The notes under the pieces were generated by a model. That model saw nothing but the letters and a program-made list of their open reading frames with translations. It was not told where the DNA came from and ran no database searches. DNA of 64,000 nucleotides, taken from NCBI RefSeq assembly GCF_008370345.1, contig NZ_VTUU01000002.1, forward strand, positions 558,001 through 622,000, written 5' to 3'. The DNA comes from Marinobacter salinexigens. Its GTDB lineage: Bacteria > Pseudomonadota > Gammaproteobacteria > Pseudomonadales > Oleiphilaceae. The position numbers and the translations under genes are program-made. Below are positions 59,503 through 64,000 of the stretch, one piece after another; position 1 is the stretch's first letter, and each line of letters starts with the position of its first letter.

Positions 59503-60764
59503 AAGTCTACGCCGAATGCGCGGGTGACCCTGAGCGCGCTTTTTACGCCGTCTTCATGGAATCCGTTGAACCAGTATGCCCCGCAAAAATGGGTGCGGTT
59601 CTTATTACCAATTTCGTCATACCGGCTCTGGGCGGCAACGGACTCCAGCGTAAACACCGGATGGGAGTAGTCGAATTTTTTGATGATTCGATCAGGGGCA
59701 ATGTCGGAAGACCGGTTCAGCGTGACGCAAAAGGTTTCCGGTGCGTCATGGAAGTTTTGCAGGATATTCATGTTGTAGGTGACGGACACCGGTTGAGACG
59801 GGAGTGCCGGCATGAAATAGTTCCACGCGGCCCAGGCACGGCGATTGGAGGGCAGTAACCGACTGTCTGTGTGCAGAACGACGTCATTGCTCTGGTACCT
59901 GATGGCTCCCAGGATGTCTTTCTCTTCCTGAGTCGGAGCATCGAGCATATGCAGTGCCTGATCGCTATGACAGGCCATAATGACCTGATCGAACCGGTGT
60001 TGCTCCCCATTTGCCAGGACCGTTACGCCCTCACTGTCTCGCGAGATGCTTTTTACCGGGCTGTTCAGATGGATACGTTTGCCGAGTTTATCCATCATTC
60101 GGTCCACGTAGCGGGCGGAGCCGCCGGAAATTACCCGCCAGGTAGGCCGATCGTCCACCGAAAGCATGCCATGGTTATTAAAGAACTGGAGGAAGAAGCG
60201 TATTGGGAACTGCTCCAGGACAACCTCGGGGGCGGACCAGATCGCTGCCCCCATCGGCACGATGTAATAGTTCCGGAAATAGCGGGAATAGCGCTTTCTG
60301 TTCAGGTACTCACCCAGAGTTTCCGTGTCATTGATGGTGTCGGCTTCGAGGTCGGCACGGGTTTCCCGATTGAACCGGAGTATTTCACGAATCATTCCCA
60401 GAAAGGGGAGGTTGAGGAGATTCTTTCTCTGGGCAAACAGCGTATTCAGGTCTGTACCGTTGTACTGTAGGCCGGTGGTCTGGCAATCGACACTGAAACT
60501 CATGTCGCTGACTTCAGACGCCACTCCCAGCTTGTCCATCAGGCGGATGAAATTGGGGTAGGTCCAGTCATTGAAAACGATAAAGCCGGTGTTGACCGGC
60601 CAGAGACGACCGCCGGCTTCAACTTTTTCGGTATTGGTATGGCCTCCGGCGTATTCATTGGCTTCAAACAGCTCCACATCATGCTGCTCGGCAAGTAGCC
60701 AGGCAGCGGTCAGGCCGGACACCCCGGCTCCAATTACGGCAATACGCTGACGATTGTCACTCAT
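59499..60764 (-). CDS. FAD-dependent amine-oxidase-like flavoprotein of the lipid cluster
   Basis: 421 residues. The Rossmann FAD loop IAVIGAGVSGLTAAWLLAEQ and the amine-oxidase motif YAGGHTNTEKVEAGGRLWPV are at the start; the C-terminal FAD segment has FCGAYWFNGFHEDGVKSALR. This subfamily (often called cyclopropane or phytoene-desaturase-like) accompanies Cfa and DUF1365 genes. A desaturase or oxidase acting on methylated acyl chains is the natural inference. It ends in an ATGA overlap with DUF1365. Confidence 0.87.
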   Translation of the reverse strand: MSDNRQRIAVIGAGVSGLTAAWLLAEQHDVELFEANEYAGGHTNTEKVEAGGRLWPVNTGFIVFNDWTYPNFIRLMDKLGVASEVSDMSFSVDCQTTGLQYNGTDLNTLFAQRKNLLNLPFLGMIREILRFNRETRADLEADTINDTETLGEYLNRKRYSRYFRNYYIVPMGAAIWSAPEVVLEQFPIRFFLQFFNNHGMLSVDDRPTWRVISGGSARYVDRMMDKLGKRIHLNSPVKSISRDSEGVTVLANGEQHRFDQVIMACHSDQALHMLDAPTQEEKDILGAIRYQSNDVVLHTDSRLLPSNRRAWAAWNYFMPALPSQPVSVTYNMNILQNFHDAPETFCVTLNRSSDIAPDRIIKKFDYSHPVFTLESVAAQSRYDEIGNKNRTHFCGAYWFNGFHEDGVKSALRVTRAFGVDL

Positions 60765-60779
60765 GCAAAAAGATCCTGA

Positions 60780-61562
60780 TTAACGAATAGGTTTTCGTGT
60801 CATTCTTGCGGCCATGCGGTCTACCAACGGCTGGGGTAGTGCGCCGAGCAGTGCGAGCAGGCAGGTGAAACGCCGTGGGAACGCGATCTCGGTTTTGCCT
60901 TTCGCGATTCCGCTGATGATCCGGTCTGCAGCCTCTTCAGCCGTCAATAAAAAAGGCATAGGGAAGTCATTCCGGTCGGTCAACGGTGTTTTCACGAATC
61001 CGGGAGAAACCACCACAACGTCGATACCTTCATGGGTAAGATCCGCCCTTAATGACCGGGCCAGGTAGGTTAACGCCGCTTTTGAGGCCCCGTATCCTTC
61101 GGCACGGCCGAATGGAAACCACCATGCCGATGAGCTGATAATGACAACTGTTGCAGGCTGGCCCTGAAGACTTGCCTTTCGCAGAGCGGGCAAAGCAACT
61201 TCGATACTCCGGGCTGTACCAACCACGTTGGTCTGCAGGTTTCTTTCGACAACCCCACTGTCGAACTGATCTGTGTCCATATACTCACAGGTACCGGCAT
61301 TCAGTATCGCCATGTTGAGGCAGGGGATATCGGCAAGGGCTTGGGAAACCGACTGAAGGCCATCAGGGCTTGTGGTATCTCCCGGGCAAACATCTATCCG
61401 GGTGGGTGCAAGCTCCTCGAGTACCCACAAGCGAGTTTCCCTCCGTCCGGTCAGCAGAAGACGGTGGTTACCTGAGGCAAAGGCACGAACCAAAGCCTCT
61501 CCAATGCCCGAACCGGCACCGGTTATCCAGATGTTTGAAGGATGCGCCAGACGTCGATTCAT
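60780..61562 (-). CDS. Short-chain dehydrogenase/reductase
   Basis: 260 residues from ATG 61562 (ATGA overlap with the NTF2-like gene; the longer frame from 61583 is discounted). Classical SDR: WITGAGSGIGEALVRAFA cofactor loop, NAG in AILNAGTCEYM, catalytic Ser in VIISSSAWWF and YxxxK in GYGASKAALTYL. Third gene of the lipid operon. The substrate is unknown. Confidence 0.87.
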   Translation of the reverse strand: MNRRLAHPSNIWITGAGSGIGEALVRAFASGNHRLLLTGRRETRLWVLEELAPTRIDVCPGDTTSPDGLQSVSQALADIPCLNMAILNAGTCEYMDTDQFDSGVVERNLQTNVVGTARSIEVALPALRKASLQGQPATVVIISSSAWWFPFGRAEGYGASKAALTYLARSLRADLTHEGIDVVVVSPGFVKTPLTDRNDFPMPFLLTAEEAADRIISGIAKGKTEIAFPRRFTCLLALLGALPQPLVDRMAARMTRKPIR

Positions 61563-62026
61563 CCGGCGTAACCTTTCACCCAACGAACGAGGCGGCCAAC
61601 GAGGGGCAGGTGTTCGTAAATGAGCTGGCCTGCATCGTAATAATCACGGTGATAGCAGATTTTTCCTTTGCGTATCTCTAAATGGCTGATGCCCTCGACT
61701 CGTATCTCCCGACCTTTTTTGATGCGCTTGTGACAAAGTGACATGGTCCAGGGCAGGGTGACATAGGGACCGTTGACCACTGCATCAGCAAAGGCGAACT
61801 GGCAGCTGATGGCGTTGGTGTAGGCGTGAGCGAAATAGCGGGTAAGGTCGTCCAGTCCCTCTACACTGCTCAATGGGTCCTGAAATCGAATATCCTCGCT
61901 GTACAGCTCAGACAGCCTATGGAGATTGCCTTTATCCAGCGCGTTGAACAGGCTCCTGAACCGTTCCAGGGTTGCTGGTACAGCAGATTCAAATGAACCG
62001 ATTTCGATATTTGAGGCGGTGGTCAT
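61559..62026 (-). CDS. NTF2-like (SnoaL fold) protein
   Basis: 155 residues with the cone-shaped NTF2 fold pattern: RFRSLFNALDKGNLHRLSELYSEDIRFQDPLSSVEG, then alternating beta strands including GISHLEIRKGKICYHRDYYDAGQL. Such proteins sit next to the SDR in related clusters. It may be an enzyme (isomerase-like) or a binding protein. ATGA overlaps both neighbours. Confidence 0.82.
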   Translation of the reverse strand: MTTASNIEIGSFESAVPATLERFRSLFNALDKGNLHRLSELYSEDIRFQDPLSSVEGLDDLTRYFAHAYTNAISCQFAFADAVVNGPYVTLPWTMSLCHKRIKKGREIRVEGISHLEIRKGKICYHRDYYDAGQLIYEHLPLVGRLVRWVKGYAG

Positions 62027-63006
62027 TCGCGGTTCCTCCTCCTGTTGTCCAGTGTGATGGTCTCTTGCCGGATGTGTTCAGGAATGGGATTGAGATCCCA
62101 GATAATGCCGAGCTTTGCCAGAAGCCACAGCCCATACCAGGTGACGTCAATTTCATACCAGCGAAATCCCTGGCGAACGGACTGAGGCCAACGGTGATGA
62201 TTGTTGTGCCACCCTTCACCCAACGTCAGCAGGGCTAGCAAGAAATTGTTGCGGCTGTCGTCACTGGTTTCGAAGCGTCGCTTTCCCCAAACGTGAGCGA
62301 GGGAATTGATTGATACGGTGGCGTGGAACAGTGCAACGGTGGAGATAAAAAAGCCCCACACCAGCAACTGAAGGCCGTTGGTGCCCAACCCCGGCGCGGT
62401 GGCTGCCAGGATTTCCCCCAGCCCATAAATCAATATCGCCGCGAGCGCGGGAATCAGCGAGTCGAAGCGGTTGATCAGTCTGAGTTCCGGGAAACAAAGC
62501 CAGTCACGCACCCGGCGTTCATTGGTCACGAAACCTGCGTCGCAGGTAAACCAGCCTGCGTGGGCCCACCAGAACCCTCCCTGATGAGGGGAATGCAAAT
62601 CCTGTTCAGCATCTGAATGCTGGTGATGGTGGCGGTGGTGTGCTGCCCACCATAACGGCCCCCGTTGTGCTGCACTGGCACCGAGAATGGCAAACAGAAA
62701 TTGTGCAGTGCGACTGGTTTTGAAGGTTTTGTGAGCAAAGTAACGGTGATAAAAGCCTGTAATGGCAAACATCCGAATCACGAAAAAAGCGGCTGCGAAC
62801 CCGGCAGCGAAAGCACTGACTCCGGTATAGAACGCTATCAAGCAGGCCACGTGCAACGCGATAAAAGGAACGACGCGCGCCGCGTTGAATGATCTGGAAT
62901 GACTGTTAATGTGATCCGTTCCTGCTTCGGAGTCGAACCATCTTAGAATGTTTATCAGCAAAGAATGCACGTCGATATCACTCACTTTGGATTCAAAATA
63001 GATCAT
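62023..63006 (-). CDS. Acyl-CoA / fatty acid desaturase (delta-9 type)
   Basis: Membrane di-iron desaturase with three histidine boxes: HRYFAHKTFK, WWAAHHRHHHQHSD and GEGWHNNHHRWP. About four helices. First gene of the lipid operon, so unsaturated chains made here may be the substrate of the methyltransferase downstream. The start is uncertain: ATG 63006 (327 residues), or GTG at 62985 or 62970, since the conserved part begins near ILRWFDSEAG. No clear Shine-Dalgarno decides it. It ends in an ATGA overlap. Confidence 0.9.
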   Translation of the reverse strand: MIYFESKVSDIDVHSLLINILRWFDSEAGTDHINSHSRSFNAARVVPFIALHVACLIAFYTGVSAFAAGFAAAFFVIRMFAITGFYHRYFAHKTFKTSRTAQFLFAILGASAAQRGPLWWAAHHRHHHQHSDAEQDLHSPHQGGFWWAHAGWFTCDAGFVTNERRVRDWLCFPELRLINRFDSLIPALAAILIYGLGEILAATAPGLGTNGLQLLVWGFFISTVALFHATVSINSLAHVWGKRRFETSDDSRNNFLLALLTLGEGWHNNHHRWPQSVRQGFRWYEIDVTWYGLWLLAKLGIIWDLNPIPEHIRQETITLDNRRRNRE

Positions 63007-64000
63007 GCCCAAGAAAAGTCATTGCGCGAATATACGTCGCATTGCGGTTATTGGTTCAGGTATTTCCGGCCTCACCAGCGCAATTTTGTTACAGGACAAC
63101 GGCCATCAGGTTGTTGTTTTTGAAAAGAGTCGCGGCCCCGGTGGTCGCCTGGCTTCAAAACGGGTCCCGAAAAGCTCTGCCGACATCGGTGCACAATACT
63201 TCACCGCACGAAATCCAGAGTTTCTGCCGTTCCTTACGTGCTACGCCGGGCCAGACAGTTTCAGGGTGTGGGAGGGAAAGATCGGTTTCAGAGATGAGTC
63301 GGGAGAATGGTCAGAGTTCCCACGGGAAGCCCGATACGTAGGCGCCCCTCGGATGACGGCGATAAGCCGGCAGCTCTCAGCACATGTTGAAATGGTCGCT
63401 GAGACCAAAATCGCAACATTTCAGAAGAGGAACGGGCTTTGGGATCTGACAGATACCAATGGCCAAAGTCATACCGGGTTTGATCAGATCATCCTCACCG
63501 CGCCTCCTGCCCAGACACAGACACTTCTGGAAGATAGCGGACTTGAGGATCTTGCCGATTCGCTGAACGATGCTGTATCCCGGGTTTTGCCTTGTTGGGC
63601 GGTAGCGGCTCATTTTCATGAGTCTCCCTTTCATGCGTTTCCCTGGCGGGCATATTCCGGGGCACGGGTGGAACACCCAGTACTTTACTGGGTGGGCAAC
63701 AACTCCAGCAAACCTGAACGGAATGATCAGGGCGAATGGTGGGTTCTTCATGCTAATGCTGAATGGACGCAGGCCAACGTAGACCAGGACCCGGAAAAAG
63801 TAGCGCAGTTAATGTGTCAGGCGTTCACCGACATGGTTGGTTTTGATGGCGAACCAACCGCAGTAGTACCTCACCGTTGGCTATACGCACGATCAGAAGG
63901 TGGCGAAACGCCGGGGCACCTCTGGTACCCGGAGCAGGGCATTGGCATCGCGGGGGACTGGCTGGCGGGAGGCAGGGTCGAAGGCGCGTTTGATAGTGCT
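63005..64000 (+). CDS. FAD-dependent oxidoreductase, renalase-like, 3' end beyond window
   Basis: Open to the window end (332 residues visible). ATG 63005 is the first possible start: an in-frame TAG lies 6 bases upstream. Basic tip, FAD loop IAVIGSGISGLTSAILLQDN, GGRLASKR, the renalase-type ADIGAQYFTARN and, near the end, GIAGDWLAGGRVEGAF. Bacterial members oxidise isomeric NAD(P)H or are uncharacterised. The start codon shares CATG with the divergent desaturase. In similar clusters this gene neighbours a photolyase, which could not be checked. Confidence 0.85.
   Translation, partial: MPKKSHCANIRRIAVIGSGISGLTSAILLQDNGHQVVVFEKSRGPGGRLASKRVPKSSADIGAQYFTARNPEFLPFLTCYAGPDSFRVWEGKIGFRDESGEWSEFPREARYVGAPRMTAISRQLSAHVEMVAETKIATFQKRNGLWDLTDTNGQSHTGFDQIILTAPPAQTQTLLEDSGLEDLADSLNDAVSRVLPCWAVAAHFHESPFHAFPWRAYSGARVEHPVLYWVGNNSSKPERNDQGEWWVLHANAEWTQANVDQDPEKVAQLMCQAFTDMVGFDGEPTAVVPHRWLYARSEGGETPGHLWYPEQGIGIAGDWLAGGRVEGAFDSA
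63029..63058 (-). promoter_or_regulatory. Candidate ECF-type promoter for the desaturase operon
   Basis: On the minus strand TGAACC (63053-63058), 18 bases, TATATT (63029-63034). The -35 differs by one base from the TGATCC known for sigmaE of Rhodobacter (ChrR system). It lies inside the opposite-strand renalase-like gene. Confidence 0.3.

Overview
The window is an almost fully coding stretch of a gammaproteobacterial chromosome with moderately high G+C and 66 protein genes, one tRNA and very short intergenic gaps. Gene content and order (fimV-truA-trpFBA-accD-folC-dedD-cvpA-purF-metZ, ftsK-lolA-rarA-serS-cobA, gloB-yafS-rnhA-dnaQ-fimL, tusDCBE-yccA) point to the Pseudomonadales/Alteromonadales border. 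A marine Marinobacter-like organism is the best guess; this rests on recognised families and recalled gene order, not on a database search. No integrase, transposase, CRISPR array, prophage or defence system is visible.

Layout. 1-18.8 kb (+ strand): C-terminal part of FimV, then truA and the tryptophan genes trpF-trpB-trpA, accD and folC, the SPOR protein DedD, cvpA-purF, metZ, ftsK, lolA, rarA, serS and cobA. 18.8-30.7 kb: DAHP synthase (-), a DUF1631 protein followed by a PilZ protein (+), then fabI, the yejABEF-type peptide ABC transporter and the murein transglycosylase mltD (-). 30.8-38 kb: gloB (-), then methyltransferase-rnhA-dnaQ, the type IV pilus scaffold gene fimL, an SCP-2 protein (-), sohB and acuI. 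39-46.5 kb: a structured inverted-repeat element, the assimilatory sulfite reductase pair cysI/DUF934, a 35-residue membrane protein, a DUF2970 protein, metH, and divergent nfuA. 46.7-54 kb: a DUF445 protein, tusDCB-tusE for tRNA 2-thiolation, yccA, tRNA-Ser(UGA), a small unknown ORF, hemH, and a DUF442/YeeE/YeeE sulfur-handling set. 54.1-56 kb: a phasin, a PhaD-like TetR regulator and xthA.

The most interesting region is 56.1-64 kb. Eight minus-strand genes (desaturase, NTF2-like, SDR, FAD amine oxidase, DUF1365, Cfa-like methyltransferase, DUF2878, an unknown exported protein) are mostly coupled by 4-bp ATGA overlaps. They resemble the lipid-modification clusters found in sigmaE/ChrR (singlet oxygen) regulons, but no rpoE/chrR is in view. 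By eye, the Cfa-like enzyme has lost most of the residues that hold bicarbonate in E. coli cyclopropane synthase, so it probably makes another methylated lipid. Its first gene and a divergent renalase-like flavoprotein may start on the same CATG.

Sulfur and one-carbon metabolism recur through the window (metZ, cobA for siroheme, cysI, metH, tus, YeeE, DUF442), as do pilus and surface-signalling functions (fimV, fimL, PilZ). Non-coding signals worth a check are the 101-bp nested inverted repeat at 39.1 kb, a strong minus-strand terminator in a divergent intergenic region at 53.85 kb that implies a short transcript, and an 11-bp-arm operator in front of the YeeE genes.
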